NCBI GenBank assembly: GCA_038373885.1
Contig: JAWZYV010016978.1
Location: 558,001 to 622,000 of the forward strand
Origin: Cheiracanthium punctorium
Lineage: Eukaryota; Arthropoda; Arachnida; Araneae; Cheiracanthiidae
Length of the DNA stretch: 64,000 bases
Direction of reading: 5' to 3'
The stretch's first letter is position 1. Each line of letters begins with the position of its first letter. The notes under the pieces are model-generated. The model was not told the DNA's origin, did not search any database, and saw only the letters and a list, made by a program, of their open reading frames with translations. The translations under genes were made by a program, and so were the position numbers. Positions 9,988-20,198 of this stretch are shown piece by piece.

Positions 9988-11585
9988 GAGGTTATGATGA
10001 AAGAGAGCAGTCAACAAATCGAGGAGTATTTTTAGACTTGTTAACATATTTATCAAAACTGGATAATACTTTAGAAAATCATTTAAATACCGCAACTGTT
10101 TCAAAAAATACCTCAAAAACCATTCAAAATGAGCTTTTAGATTGCATGTATCAAATATATATACGAGAAGTAAAAAGGGAAATTGGCATTGCTAATTTTG
10201 TATCATTAGAAGCTGATGAAACAACTGACATTTCTTGCGTTTCTCAGTTCGTTGTAATTCTCCGATACCTAAACAATAATCAAGCTGTGGAAAGATTTAT
10301 AAGTTTTATTGATGTACACGATCGAACGGCAGAAGGACTCACAAAAATTATAAAATCTACTTTAGACGAGTTTGATTTAAAAAATAAACTAATCGCCCAA
10401 GCGTATGATGGTGCTTCAGTTATGAGAGGTTCTCAAAATGGAGTCCAAAAGCGCATGAGAGAATATTTTCCTCATGCACAATATGTCCACTGTTATGCCC
10501 ATCAAATGAACTTAATCTTAAAAAACGCTTGCTCATGTATAAGTTCTATCAGATTGTTCTTTGCCAATGCACATTCTTTCAGTACTTTCTTTTCTGTGTC
10601 GCCTAAACGTAGTGATTTATTTAGAGAAATCTGCTCAAAAAGAATACCATCACCATCAGAAACTAGGTGGAACTTTCATTCTCGAATTATTAGCTGTATA
10701 ACAGAAAATAAATCTGAACTGTTAGAGTGTTTTGATAGAATTCAGAATGAAATGCATTGGGATGACAGAACGATTAGTGAAGCGCATTATTTGAAAAAAA
10801 TCTTAGAAGATTTTATCTTCTTATTATCATTTTTCCACTCTGTCTTTCAGCATGTGGACGTCTTTTTTAATGTAGTTCAAGCAAGAAACTGCCTATCAAC
10901 AAGCATACTTCAGACTATTAAATATTTTAGTGTGGCAATTTGTGAAATTAGAGAGAAAATCTGTGTGCATCAAACAGTTGACGAGAGTGAAAATTTAAAT
11001 AAGAAAAAGCGAATGCGGTTAAGCTCTTATAACATCGTTAAAATAAATGCAAAAGAAGCGTGTGATATTGTAGTTAACGAAATCAGAGATAGATTTCAAC
11101 ATTATAGTATTTTTAATTCATTCGCTCTGTTAGATCCCACAAATTTCGCTTCCTTCAAAGACAGTTTTCCAGATGAGCTTATTTCCACAGTTTCCGAAAG
11201 TTACAAAATGATTGCGAAAGAAAAATTAACAAATGAATTGAAGGTGTTGTATAGTAACAATACATTTAAAAACATGAAATCTGCCTGTTCACTACGCAAA
11301 TTCTTAAACGATAATGAACTTTTGAAAGAATTTTCAGAAGTTTCAAAATTATTAGAAATTATTATTGTCACTCCTGTTTCCACTGCAGAAGCAGAAAGGT
11401 GTTTCAGCACGTTGAAGCGACTGAAAAATTTTCTTAGAAATTCTATGGGTCAGGACAGGCTGAATGCCTTAGCTGCTCTCTCTGTTCACAAAGACATCAT
11501 TCAAGAATTTCCAGACTTTAATACAAAAGTTATCGAAAAATTTGCTCGCCAAAAGAATCGACGAGCTGAATTTCTATTTAAGTAA
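9978..11585 (+). CDS. hAT transposase, catalytic and dimerisation part
   Basis: A 535-residue open frame covers the DUF4371-like catalytic core and the C-terminal hAT dimerisation domain of a ZMYM1-like transposase. Visible motifs are SLEADETTDISC (first acidic block), AQAYDGASVMRG (second Asp), HCYAHQMNLILKNAC, PSETRWNFHSRI (the conserved R-W), and STAEAERCFSTLKRLKNFLR near the C terminus (the acidic residue and dimer domain). The length fits the family once the upstream frame is counted. The listed ATG at 9978 is only the frame's first Met; the real protein would enter from the upstream frame, so this part alone is unlikely to bind DNA specifically. Whether it is translated is unknown. Confidence 0.9.
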   Translation: MPLRGYDEREQSTNRGVFLDLLTYLSKLDNTLENHLNTATVSKNTSKTIQNELLDCMYQIYIREVKREIGIANFVSLEADETTDISCVSQFVVILRYLNNNQAVERFISFIDVHDRTAEGLTKIIKSTLDEFDLKNKLIAQAYDGASVMRGSQNGVQKRMREYFPHAQYVHCYAHQMNLILKNACSCISSIRLFFANAHSFSTFFSVSPKRSDLFREICSKRIPSPSETRWNFHSRIISCITENKSELLECFDRIQNEMHWDDRTISEAHYLKKILEDFIFLLSFFHSVFQHVDVFFNVVQARNCLSTSILQTIKYFSVAICEIREKICVHQTVDESENLNKKKRMRLSSYNIVKINAKEACDIVVNEIRDRFQHYSIFNSFALLDPTNFASFKDSFPDELISTVSESYKMIAKEKLTNELKVLYSNNTFKNMKSACSLRKFLNDNELLKEFSEVSKLLEIIIVTPVSTAEAERCFSTLKRLKNFLRNSMGQDRLNALAALSVHKDIIQEFPDFNTKVIEKFARQKNRRAEFLFK

Positions 11586-11761
11586 ATTTATTCGTTTTTC
11601 AACATGTACACATGCAATTGTTAAATTTAATATTGTATTCAAGAAAATTACTTTTTTAATATTGTATTAAAAAAATTAAATTTTGATATTGTACCTATTA
11701 GAGGAGGAAAAATGGAGGAAAAGGTTTTTTGGTGCAAAATAAATCTGCTGCCTTTAAAGCC

Positions 11762-11793
11762 CCTCCACTGAAATGGGTAACGAACCGCCACAG
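11762..11793 (+). repeat. Duplicated right-end motif inside the hAT element
   Basis: The segment CCACTGAAATGGGTAACGAA...CCGCCACAG closely matches the true right end at 11847-11878 (CCACTGAAACGGGTCACGGA...CCGCCACTG). The related copy at 29207-30065 has only the outer version, so the inner one is an extra terminus or an older end. Confidence 0.8.
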
Positions 11794-12167
11794 CTCTTTA
11801 TGTACATGTATTTTCCCGATTTGAACTGGCACAATATTTTCGGGCCCCACCACTGAAACGGGTCACGGACCGCCACTGATAAGACAATTGAGCATTGAAA
11901 AAGTTAGGATATGCATTATGGACCATTTAAAATCATTTTTAAGCTATAGTTACAAGATAAAATTGCCAAGTTCGTTTAAAAACTTGTTTAAAAAATATTT
12001 CCCATAAACATTAACATATTTTTAATTAAAAAAATCTAAAATACATTAATTTTTAAAGCCAGGAACGTTTACAGCTAGAGGTTTCTTTTAGTCAAAGAAA
12101 TAACATAATCCTATCATTGCAGAAAGAATTATATCTCAGTCACACACGTACCATCAGCGGTCCTTAC

Positions 12168-14561
12168 CAGTGGCGTACCCTGGAATTCATTTTCGGGGGT
12201 GCATATCGTCATTACCATGAAATAAGTTATGTACACTTGGTGAAATCTAAAGAATATTCTATTATTGAAATGTGCCCATATAGGGGTAGGTATAGGGGTT
12301 CGAGTCTCTCTGCCCCCCCCCCCCCATCGCAGCCACCGGTATAGTAAACAATTTTATAGCATACTGTGATCTTTCAAATTAATTAAGTTTTCAAGTGTTT
12401 GAAAACTCGAGATGAGTTCTTCAAAATACATGGACGGCACAAATTACCGCCCATGTATACGTTTCTTGTTTCTCCCTTTCAAATTTGTTCAAGAATTAAT
12501 ATAATTTTTATGAAGTTATTAAAGGTTACAAAAAGGTTACAAAGGTTACATTGAAGTTATTAAAGGTTATTAAAGGCTAAGATCATGGGACAAAGTAGCA
12601 ACGATATCATAAAAACGAAAATTCGTATTTACTAGAACCGGCGGAATCCCACATCGTTGAAAATTCGATAAAAGTCATTTAATGATTGAAAAAAAAAAAA
12701 AAAAAAAACAGAAACAGTTTAAAGAATTGTAAAAAAAAAGTGGTTATGGAAAAAACACTCAAAATACTGTTGTTAAACGTTAAAATAAATATAAACTTTT
12801 TGAAATATAACACACAAAATGTTACTTATTACGTAACATTTTATGTGTGTTTTTTTCACGAAGTTTTTATTTTAGAAGTGGTTATAATAAAACGGAAATT
12901 TTCATACATATTATTTTCTACAAGGTTAGATTTATTCTCCCTGTTTGTTTTTGAAAAATATTTAAGGCTTCTTCACTTACAAAAATATTTTTTATACATG
13001 TATAATAGAGACCATTTAAGCACATTTCAAATTTACTGCTTCTTAAGTAGTTTTAAAATATTTCATAGCTGAAAACGATCCTTCAGTAGTACATGTTGTC
13101 ACAGGCAAAGCGACTAAAGTTTTTAAAAATTTATGGATATACGGGAAAATATCAACGTGCGCGTGTTGCATACTTGTAAAGCTTCTATAGCAGTTAATCT
13201 AATCTGTTGTGCCATTCATTTCTTCTCCTATAGCTGCCCTAGTAGCACAACAGGGCAGGGTTTGCTTTCAGTGAAAACCCTGCCACTAGGGCAGGGTTTT
13301 CACTGAAGAAAAAAAAATGGGTGAGAATTTCTCACCCTTTCCTGAAAACTGAGTGAGATTTTATAAAATGGGTGAGAATTTTTCACTAATAGATTTGGAT
13401 TGGGTAAATATCCAGTGGGTAGGGTATTTATTCCTGTGTTGGGTAAATACCCAAAATTAAGGTATTTATGATTTTTAGTTATTTTTATTGAGTGTAACTG
13501 GACCTCCAAGTCTAAATCAAGCGCAGTTACATGCAATAAAAATGACCCAGTTTAAGTTCCCCCCAGGATCAGAATGTTCCCTGGAACTCCCAGTCCCCCC
13601 CCCCCTTTTTTTTTCTTTTTCTTTTATAGACTTTATAGTTCTTGAGAATCCACTTTTACACTCTGTGTTCTTCATTATTTTTTTTTCTTTGAGAAACCGA
13701 TTTGTAGGGTGCGCGAATTTCTCACAGTAATAATTTTTTAATGCGAGAAAAAGAAAAAAAAAGTGAGATTCTCGCGTTCTCGCGCTCTAGTGAAAACACT
13801 GTACTAGGGTGATGCTCTATAATCATTAGCATTCTTAGCATTTCTAATTTGTTTTCATTTGTAGGTATGAGGTTTTCTCCAGTGAAACTAAAATATTTAT
13901 CTGTCTCAAAATTTCTTTGTGTTTTCTGAACCTTTCTTTAAGATGTAAAATTACAGCGTTCAAAAATTTATTACTGTTACTTGAAATTGTTATTTAATAT
14001 TTACATTTCTGTTTCAAATTGATGTTTGGAATTTTTTTTCACCAGATTTAAAAAAACTTAGAAGCGACAACTGATTTCTTTTACTCATTCTCGGATTAAA
14101 AAATTAAGGAAAAGATTGAAACGAATTTAAAGTAATAAAATTGTGAACTTAGCATTTCGAGCACAAGAAAATGGATTGAATGAGATTTCCTGACTCCTCT
14201 CCATTTATGCACACGAAATCAGAGATTATCGCTAACTGTTCGGAAAGGTGGACATCTTTCATAGAAATAATGTAATATTCCATAGATATTCTATAGGGAT
14301 TCATCCTCCCCTTCTCTCTCCTCCTGCAAACACTGACCATTGGCCTCATAGACACAAAGGCACGTTTTTAAAGTCATCAGAAGAAAAGACTTTCTATTTT
14401 TTTTTTTCAAGAATTAACTTAGCTGGAATCATGTTTTCCTTCCATGATGGAAAAATGTTTTTGGAAAAAAATCATTTTTTTCCCCAGCCTGAAATATTTC
14501 AATTTCGAGAAATCTTCGGGGGTGCATATGTCCCTTTGCACCCCCTCTGGGTACGCCAATG
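12168..14561. mobile_element. 2.4 kb non-autonomous hAT element
   Basis: The left end CAGTGGCGTACCC and inverted right end CATTGGCGTACCC are flanked by an exact 8-bp duplication GTCCTTAC (12160-12167 and 14562-14569). CGGGGGTGCATAT occurs near both ends. The interior is AT-rich with no recognisable transposase; frames such as 12686-13072 look random. A smaller hAT MITE (13292-13801) is nested inside. A segment near 12745-12830 recurs at 33275-33360. Confidence 0.85.
13292..13801. mobile_element. hAT-type MITE nested in the 2.4 kb element
   Basis: Ends are CAGGGTTTTCACTGAAG and, inverted, CAGTGTTTTCACTAGAG. The flanking octamers are CACTAGGG (13284-13291) and TACTAGGG (13802-13809), one mismatch. 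The interior has GTGAGAATTTCTCAC and GTGAGATTCTCGCG motifs and a C11-T9 tract at 13596-13615. Just outside the left end, AGTGAAAACCCTG is an inverted copy of its own terminus, so a second end may lie there. Confidence 0.85.
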
Positions 14562-14662
14562 GTCCTTACCAAAACCTTAAAATGAATGCATATATTGTAC
14601 ATACACTTGATATACAATAGTTTTTGAATAAAAAAATAAATACAATAGGACCCCCCCCCCCC

Positions 14663-14805
14663 CAGGGGCGTAGCCAGGGGGGGATATCGGGATATATACC
14701 CCCCCCCGAAATTTTTGGATTAGTGATGAAATTCCGTCTATTTATGCACATATAAGTTAATATTCCCCCCCCCCCCCCCGAAAAATTTTCCTGGCTACGC
14801 GCCTG
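14663..14805. mobile_element. hAT-type MITE, CAGGGGCGTAGCC family, diverged copy
   Basis: Inverted ends CAGGGGCGTAGCCAGGGGG and CTGGCTACGCGCCTG bound a 143 bp element. The right flank starts GGACCCAT. The left flank is GGA followed by a run of 13 C, which looks like the same duplication blurred by C-tract expansion. Confidence 0.8.
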
Positions 14806-14974
14806 GGACCCATTCCCTTAACACGGGTCCATACAACACGGCGAAAAAATTGCTATCGTTTTCGTATAACACGTTAAAATGAGACAGATGTTCTGATTTT
14901 ATTACGTTTTAGCTCCTGTAATTAATTCAACTTTGAGTGGCAACACTAAAATCATTGTTTTCTACGGAGTGCAA

Positions 14975-15451
14975 ATAAGTTTTGCAACACTCGAAATGGT
15001 AGACGAAGGTGTCTGAGGGGGGGTGGTCTATTCTGCAACGTTCGTATGAGCGAACGTTCGGATTTGTGACGTATTTCGAAACGTATGCTAATGTAAACAT
15101 TTGGTAGGAAGTATCTTCACCTAAAGCTCTACCGTACCATGCTGAATACCAGCATGCATTAGTAGGATGCAGAAAACGTCATTTTGATGTAACATATCCG
15201 AACGTCTGCTTATACGAACGTGGCAGAATTGAGCCCCTGGTTCAAAACCAGGTCGCGTCAGCCGACCTAACCGTTCGGAGTTTTCCGTGGTTTTCTCCGA
15301 AACTTAGCTTAAATACGGGTTAGAACTCCCCAGAAAGACACCCACGGAGGGCACCCTACTGCCCTTGTGTTGTCCTTCTGACGTGGATTAATAAGCGGAC
15401 TTCGGGCCAATCACACAAATCCGAAATACATGTCACACAAACAAACAAACA
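14975..15451 (+). repeat. tRNA-derived SINE (family A), split by a MITE-like insert
   Basis: The body at 15240-15440 matches the SINE at 2910-3084 in opposite orientation, with the B-box-like CTGGTTCAAAACCAGG at its head. Sequence before 15022 (TGGTAGACGAAGGTGTCTG) resembles the rest of the tRNA-like head of family A, so a ~212 bp segment appears to have inserted beside the B box. It ends in an (ACAA)n-type tail next to the SINE at 15465. Confidence 0.6.
15026..15237. mobile_element. MITE-like inverted-repeat segment inside the SINE
   Basis: The left arm (GGTCTATTCTGCAACGTTCG, ...GAACGTTCGGAT) and right arm (ATCCGAACGTCTGC..., ACGAACGTGGCAGAATTG) pair over ~45 bp with mismatches. I could not read a clean target duplication. 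Confidence 0.55.
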
Positions 15452-15464
15452 AGTTTTGTAGCGA

Positions 15465-15668
15465 GCCGACCGAGTTGTATAGTGTGTAAAACACACCGTC
15501 GGTACTCCCGGTGGGGTTCGATCCCCGACTGGGCGTGGTTGTCATGTCCGTCCTTTCATAGGGGGTGACGTTGGTTCACCTACTAGGTGCCACCATAATA
15601 AAGTGACCAACAATTCCGGCCTGCTGTGGCCAAAGCCTTCAAGGCAGAGACCGGCCATTAGAAAAAAA
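15465..15668 (+). repeat. tRNA-derived SINE (family B) with target duplication
   Basis: A tRNA-like head with A-box region (ACCGAGTTGTATAGTG) and B box GGGGTTCGATCCCC is followed by a ~130 bp body and a short A tail. The flanks AGTTTTGTAGCGA (15452-15464) and AGTTTTGCAGCGA (15669-15681) are a 13-bp target duplication with one mismatch. The Pol III promoter boxes look intact, so this copy might be transcribed. Confidence 0.88.
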
Positions 15669-16004
15669 AGTTTTGCAGCGATTATACCACGCAGTTCGTA
15701 CCACAGGTGTGGTATAGCTCAGGCCCCATAGAACACGGAACGTATTTACCGACCGTATTATTGGGGGGGGTCTACTGTCTTATATGATCGTTTTCTTGAA
15801 AATAATACGACCGTTAAGGGATTAAAAAATATCGTATTCAGTTGAAATTTCAATCACTTTCACATTCACTGGCAAGTCAAATTTATGGTGCGCGTTATAT
15901 CCGAGATAAAAATATTTCTTCTGTTTTTCTTGTGAAGTACGCGGTACAGGGTGCGCGGTATACACGAATAAATACGAATCAATAAATGCTCATGATTGAA
16001 GTGT

Positions 16005-16095
16005 TCAAACTTGTGGAATGGATCTCCATTGTAACCGCATCTGCCGATTCAGCTGTAAGATCTTTCAGTGCTCTCGGAAGAGTATAACGCATGAT
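16005..16095 (+). pseudogene. Possible hAT C-terminal remnant
   Basis: A short frame containing SADSAVRSFSALGRV resembles the hAT dimerisation motif (SA-x-ERSFSALKR). It is too short and degraded for a firm call. Nearby sequence (15780-16000) has CGCGGTATACACGAATAAA-type motifs but no clear termini. Confidence 0.3.
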
Positions 16096-16149
16096 GGTCA
16101 CGCCGTGAAACCACCTCTTTTCAACGTTTTCAACTGCTAGTCGCAAAAA

Positions 16150-16615
16150 ATTTAGTTAAATGATCTCAAAGCCAAAAAAGTGCTCCCGTTGACGTCCCTC
16201 AAGTTAACTACCAGCAACATGGCGGTCGATCGAATCACTCATCGCGTGCCACAGATCTAGAGACCCTCTGCGTCAAAAAAGGCCCTCTAGATCTGTGGCA
16301 CGCGATGAACGTTTCGATCGTCCGCCATCTTGCTGGTAGTTAAGTCGAGCGATGTCAACGGCTGCCCTTTGTTCAGCATTGAGCAATCTATCCAGCTGTT
16401 CTCGCATTCATCCATTTTTCAGCAGATGTCAGTGCTGTTAAAAATAATCGGGACAATCTTTTTACGGGAAATGACGCGCTAAAATGGTAAAAGATTTTCG
16501 TGGAGCTATGTCACCCACAACTATTCTTATAGAAATCAAATCTATTCTTCGTGACTGGCAACAGTCAAAACGTCAGAGTTTCGTGTCCCAGAGCGGAACA
16601 CTGCGCTTTAAAGGG
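16150..16615. mobile_element. piggyBac-like MITE, CCCTTTRACGCGC family, P1 (left end lost)
   Basis: The right end ACTGCGCTTTAAAGGG meets TTAA at 16616-16619. The interior carries the family palindrome in full: AACTACCAGCAACATGGCGG at 16206-16225 is mirrored by CCGCCATCTTGCTGGTAGTT at 16322-16341, with CTAGATCTGTGGCACGCGAT inside. The left terminus is not recognisable. A second end-like GCGTTTTAAAGGG-TTAA lies at 16701-16717. Confidence 0.75.
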
Positions 16616-16719
16616 TTAACCCGAGAGACAGCAAGGGATGTACTCTTTCACCTTTGGGCACTATATAAAGCTGTTCTTCCATATAGATGTGAAAATGGCT
16701 GCGTTTTAAAGGGTTAAAC

Positions 16720-17335
16720 GTATTTGCGAACGAACGTGACTCAAAAACATTTAATACATATCCTATTCCTTGATGTTCATGAGCCATACACTGCAAAAAT
16801 CTATCTGGACACAGTTAAAAAAGAATTTGTGAGCAGAACTCTTCTCTCCAGTCGGAGTGTATCTTACTGACTACGATTATTTGTTTGAAATTAGCAAGAC
16901 TGATGATTGAACTACGGATCAATACTTAAGGATAGGTATGTCCACATTATATATAAGCGGCCTAAAAAACGCACACCAGAAGACTTTCTGTTGAATCCAA
17001 TATCTTAAGAAAACAGAAAGAAATTCTGGAGTTCAGAGTTGAGGTCTTGAAATACGACTCCAATTTTTGGAAAATAAAATCGTAGACGTTTTTTGTTAGA
17101 CTGGCACAGTTAACATCCCCCTCCTTCTCTTCTGTGTTCGCGTGGCGGCTGGAAGACTGGTTATTATACAGACGACTGGACTCTATTTGTTTATAGTAGC
17201 TGCACAGTATTAGCGATAAATGACTGTTAGAACACAGACATGTATCAGGTGCGGTCGTTGCGCGCGGCCCGCACGAGCAGGCATGTTGAATTTTAAAAAA
17301 ATATACGATTACGGTCAAACTATTGAGCTTTCATT
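16720..17335. other. Spacer, nothing recognised
   Basis: A 118-residue minus frame (16962-17318) exists. It has no recognisable motif and a composition like random DNA, so I do not call it. Confidence 0.4.
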
Positions 17336-17339
17336 GAGC

Positions 17340-17720
17340 TGGTCGCCAAAGACTAGCGGCCCGTAGGTTGCAAATTTTTTTTTTCGAAGTGGCCGTTAGT
17401 GGACCAGGTGGTAGCCGAAGGTGGGTAGCCCGTAGGTTGCACCTTTTGGTCACGAAGAGGCCGTCGGCGGACCAGCTGGTCGCCGGATGCGGCCGCTCAC
17501 CGAAACATGTAAAACCAGCCCGTACGTTGCATAGGTTGGACGCCAAGCAGTGCCGAAACTGGTTGCCGAAGGCGGATGACCCGTAGGTTGTAAATTTCGG
17601 TTGCGAAGTGGCCCGTGTGCTGTAGGTTGCACAAGCCAGTCGCGAAGCGGCCCGTGTGCTCTAGGTTGCAGATTTTGACCGCGAAGCGGACATCGACGGT
17701 CAAAACTGGTCGCCAAAGGC
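17340..17720. repeat. GC-rich modular repeat, GTAGGTTGCA core
   Basis: Six modules start with CCCGTAGGTTGCA-type sequence at 17360, 17429, 17519, 17580, 17612 and 17651 (spacings 69, 90, 61, 32, 39). Each carries GCGAAGCGGCC- and CTGGTCGCCRAAGGCGG-type blocks. It is a sharp GC-rich island in AT-rich DNA. On the minus strand open frames repeat an NLQ-x-TG pattern, but module lengths are not all multiples of three, so coding is unlikely. Confidence 0.75.
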
Positions 17721-17732
17721 GGCTAGTATATA

Positions 17733-18575
17733 TTCATAAGTGTATGTGTGTGTGTGTGTGAGTGAACACAATAGCTAGTAAGCAGTGCATTCGATTGAGC
17801 TCAAATTTGGTATAATATTTTATAAATCACCATCGTCCAAACAGTATTGATTTTGGTGTATATGGGATGTGCAATATTTTTTGCAGGGCTACAAAAATAA
17901 TTCTTATCCTTACGGCCTTACGGCTGTAATCCACAGCCTTACGGCCTGTGGAGGCAAATCCCCGAAAATGTGCTATCTTCTAAGCAGTGCATCCGATTGA
18001 GCGCAAATTCGGTTCTTATATTATAGTTCACAGGCATATAACATTCATAGATTTTGGTGAGTGTACAACTGATAATTTGTGGATAGGGTTGCAAAAAGGA
18101 GTTCGTATAGGTTTGTGGGCTTAAATCATTTAAAGTGCTCTTGTCTAAATGATGAATTTGAATAAGCTGAAATTATGTAGGTACGTAGCAGGTCACCCTC
18201 ACACAACTAGTACAGATTTTGGTATGTATATTGGGGTGCTTATAGTTTTTGTACAGGTCTACAAGGAAGAATGCTTATGCACGGCGGCCTAAGGAATGTA
18301 AATTATTTAAGAGCGTTCATGTTTATATGGTGAATTTAATTAAGCTCAAATTAGGGACACATATTATAAATCACTGTCTTACATACTGTATAGATTTCGG
18401 TGTGTGTAGGGCGTACAGGGCTACAAAAAGTATTCTAATACATTACGGCTTATACATTCAGATTATTTGAAAAACACTAGCATGAACGACGCATTCGATT
18501 GAATAAAAACATATTTAAAATCTTGGTGAAGGTCAAGTGTTTGGAAAGACGAGTGGAGTCATTTGAGATTTTTTT
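17733..18575 (-). repeat. Satellite-carrying element (array D), copy 1
   Basis: It starts with (TG)n at 17741-17760, continues with about four diverged ~170-190 bp units (each with GCATTCGATTGAGC-type, AGATTTTGGTGTGTAT-type and GGGCTACAAAAA blocks), and closes with CAAGTGTTTGGAAAGACGAG followed by TGGAGTCA and a poly-T run. A copy in opposite orientation is at 26261-26860. Confidence 0.8.
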
Positions 18576-18789
18576 TCAAATCTTCGACTTGCCCTATAAA
18601 GCTAACAGATCCGGGGAAGATCCGCCAAAAATACGTGGATCCGGATCAGGATAATTTTTTTTGGTCTGACGGATTCGGATACGGACACAGATTTTTTTTT
18701 CATAGAATATCCGTGAATGCGGATACGGATATGGATATCCGGCACTCCTCTTTTGAGAACCCACGGTCTGAATCTGTGTCCAAGATTAA

Positions 18790-19330
18790 CCCTCTAATGC
18801 CTATGGTAATATATGTGCTACCACTCTTTAAACGCTTTTTTTTTACAGGAAAAATGTTTCGAAATGTAATTTTGAAGTCATAAAACCATTAATTGCACCT
18901 TTAATTAATAACAGTAGTATTTTGGGTCCACAGATGCCAACATTAATGCATGAAAAATATTTTAGAAGCAACATTAAAACAATGTCAACAAAGAACGTAC
19001 GTTTCCAGTGATAAGTTTTTCTACTGTTTTAGTAATGTTTAATATGAAGAAAAATTAATAATTGCCATTTATATGTTAGAAAATATATGTCTTTTCACCA
19101 GAGACAAATATATATATATATATATATACATATTTTAAAGTTTCATTTGTAACTTTTAAAAGAGTTTTAAAATCGCAGTGCTACCATTGAAAAAAACACA
19201 TAAACACTGACTTTTTTTTCACAATTTTTTTAATTATACTTACGTTATTTGACATAAAAGAGCACCATTTCAACGAAAAATAATTTTTTGCTCTCTTGTG
19301 TAGGCATTTCTTGTAGTAGGCATTAGAGAG
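18790..19330. mobile_element. piggyBac-like MITE, CCCTCTAATGCC family
   Basis: A 541 bp element flanked by TTAA (18786-18789, 19331-19334). Ends are CCCTCTAATGCCTA and the inverted TAGGCATTAGAGAG. It has a (TA)n stretch near 19110 and no transposase. The terminal style matches the 954-1465 element but the family differs. Confidence 0.88.
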
Positions 19331-19334
19331 TTAA

Positions 19335-19640
19335 AAATGAAAGTAATGATTGTAATTTGAAGATTAAATTGCCCCTTCTCCCCGTAAAAATTCTACGTTT
19401 TCTGATAAAATGTTTCGCCCATACGTATCATTCCCCTCCCTCGTAATTTTTTTTCTTTCTTGATTCCGTCATTGAAATGATTAGGAAAAGAGAGCACCCC
19501 CCCCTTTCTTTTTTCTAGAAAGATATTCCGCGTCTCATCAAAAGCTGCCCCCCCCCATCCCCTAATTTATTTTTTTTAATATATATTTAGTATGATATTT
19601 TTCTCTCTCATATCCACATGGCAATAAGAAGAGCAGAAAA
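19335..19640. other. C/T-rich spacer
   Basis: Short C runs (CCCCCCCC near 19496 and 19547) and T runs. No coding or TIR structure found. Confidence 0.45.
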
Positions 19641-19644
19641 AGGC

Positions 19645-19810
19645 ACACACATAGCTGGCCGGTCGTATAAGCCACACACTATAAAGCAAAATGCTGTCAG
19701 CATCCGTGGGCCGGTCTGGTCAAATCCCCGTTCCTGATGACTGTTATTAAGGTTCATAAATTATGATCGTGCCGCGTATTTAGAGTCGGCGCCCCGACAA
19801 TGCTGCTACC
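19645..19810 (+). repeat. tRNA-derived SINE, family B relative
   Basis: The head GGCCGGTCGTATAAGCC...ACACACTATAAAGC and a B-box-like GGTCTGGTCAAATCCCCG align with the family B head at 15465. The body runs to about 19810. Flanking duplication not identified. Confidence 0.6.
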
Positions 19811-19828
19811 GAAGCAGCAACAAACAAG

Positions 19829-19850
19829 AATACACACACACACACACACA
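19829..19850. repeat. (CA)n microsatellite
   Basis: A run of CA dinucleotides. A (TA)n run follows at about 20012-20036. Confidence 0.9.
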
Positions 19851-20198
19851 TAAGGAAGGAGACACCACACTACTACCATAGCAATGGCATGAGAAGGGAA
19901 AATCAAAAGCAACAAAAAGCAGCCCGTGTTCTGGAAAGTTTTCACGGCAGTAAGTGCGCGTTGAGTGTCGTCGAATCGAACTTTCAAATCGGGTTGGGAA
20001 TCACTCACTGGTATATATATATATATATATATATATCTTTAACTATCATTTGCTTTAATTATTATTGTTGTTGTTATTCTGAGGTTAAACATTTTCGAAA
20101 TTCCATTTCACTGAGTTTAAGTTTTTACTGCAAAGCACATGCTGCATTTTTAGGAGGATAACTGAAAGAAATGCTCTTAAGTTCCTATATCAGTTTAA

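Larger units (their letters stand above)
8821..11878 (+). mobile_element. hAT transposon, 3.06 kb, nearly intact
   Basis: Ends are CAGTGGCGGCTCGTCATTAG at the left and, inverted, CAGTGGCGGTCCGTGACCCG at the right. The 8-bp flanks are ATAAAACA (8813-8820) and ATAAGACA (11879-11886), one mismatch. Inside is a two-frame transposase gene separated by what looks like a single-base change. A second terminus-like segment (11762-11793) lies 85 bp inside the right end. A deletion derivative of the same family sits at 29207-30065. Confidence 0.93.
14642..15777. mobile_element. Possible pogo/Tigger-like element hosting other insertions
   Basis: The left edge CAATAGGACCCCC and the inverted right edge CAGTAGACCCCCCC resemble each other and pogo/Tigger termini. 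Subterminal AACACGG/CGTATAACACG motifs are also typical. TA flanks the left side only. A MITE, two SINEs and another MITE-like segment lie inside. No transposase frame remains. Confidence 0.35.

Noticed and set aside
12686..13072. 128-residue frame in the 2.4 kb hAT element
   Set aside because: It opens with a poly-A run read as lysines and continues as Phe/Tyr/Leu-rich sequence typical of AT-rich non-coding DNA; no transposase motif.
15465..15540. Functional tRNA gene
   Set aside because: A and B boxes are tRNA-like, but the acceptor stem does not close, and a SINE body, A tail and 13-bp duplication follow.
16962..17318. 118-residue minus frame
   Set aside because: No family motif, no splice context and no repeat structure; could not be distinguished from chance.
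17450..17716. 88-residue repetitive minus frame, possible repeat protein
   Set aside because: Its repeats mirror the DNA modules, module lengths break the frame, and a second frame shows the same pattern.
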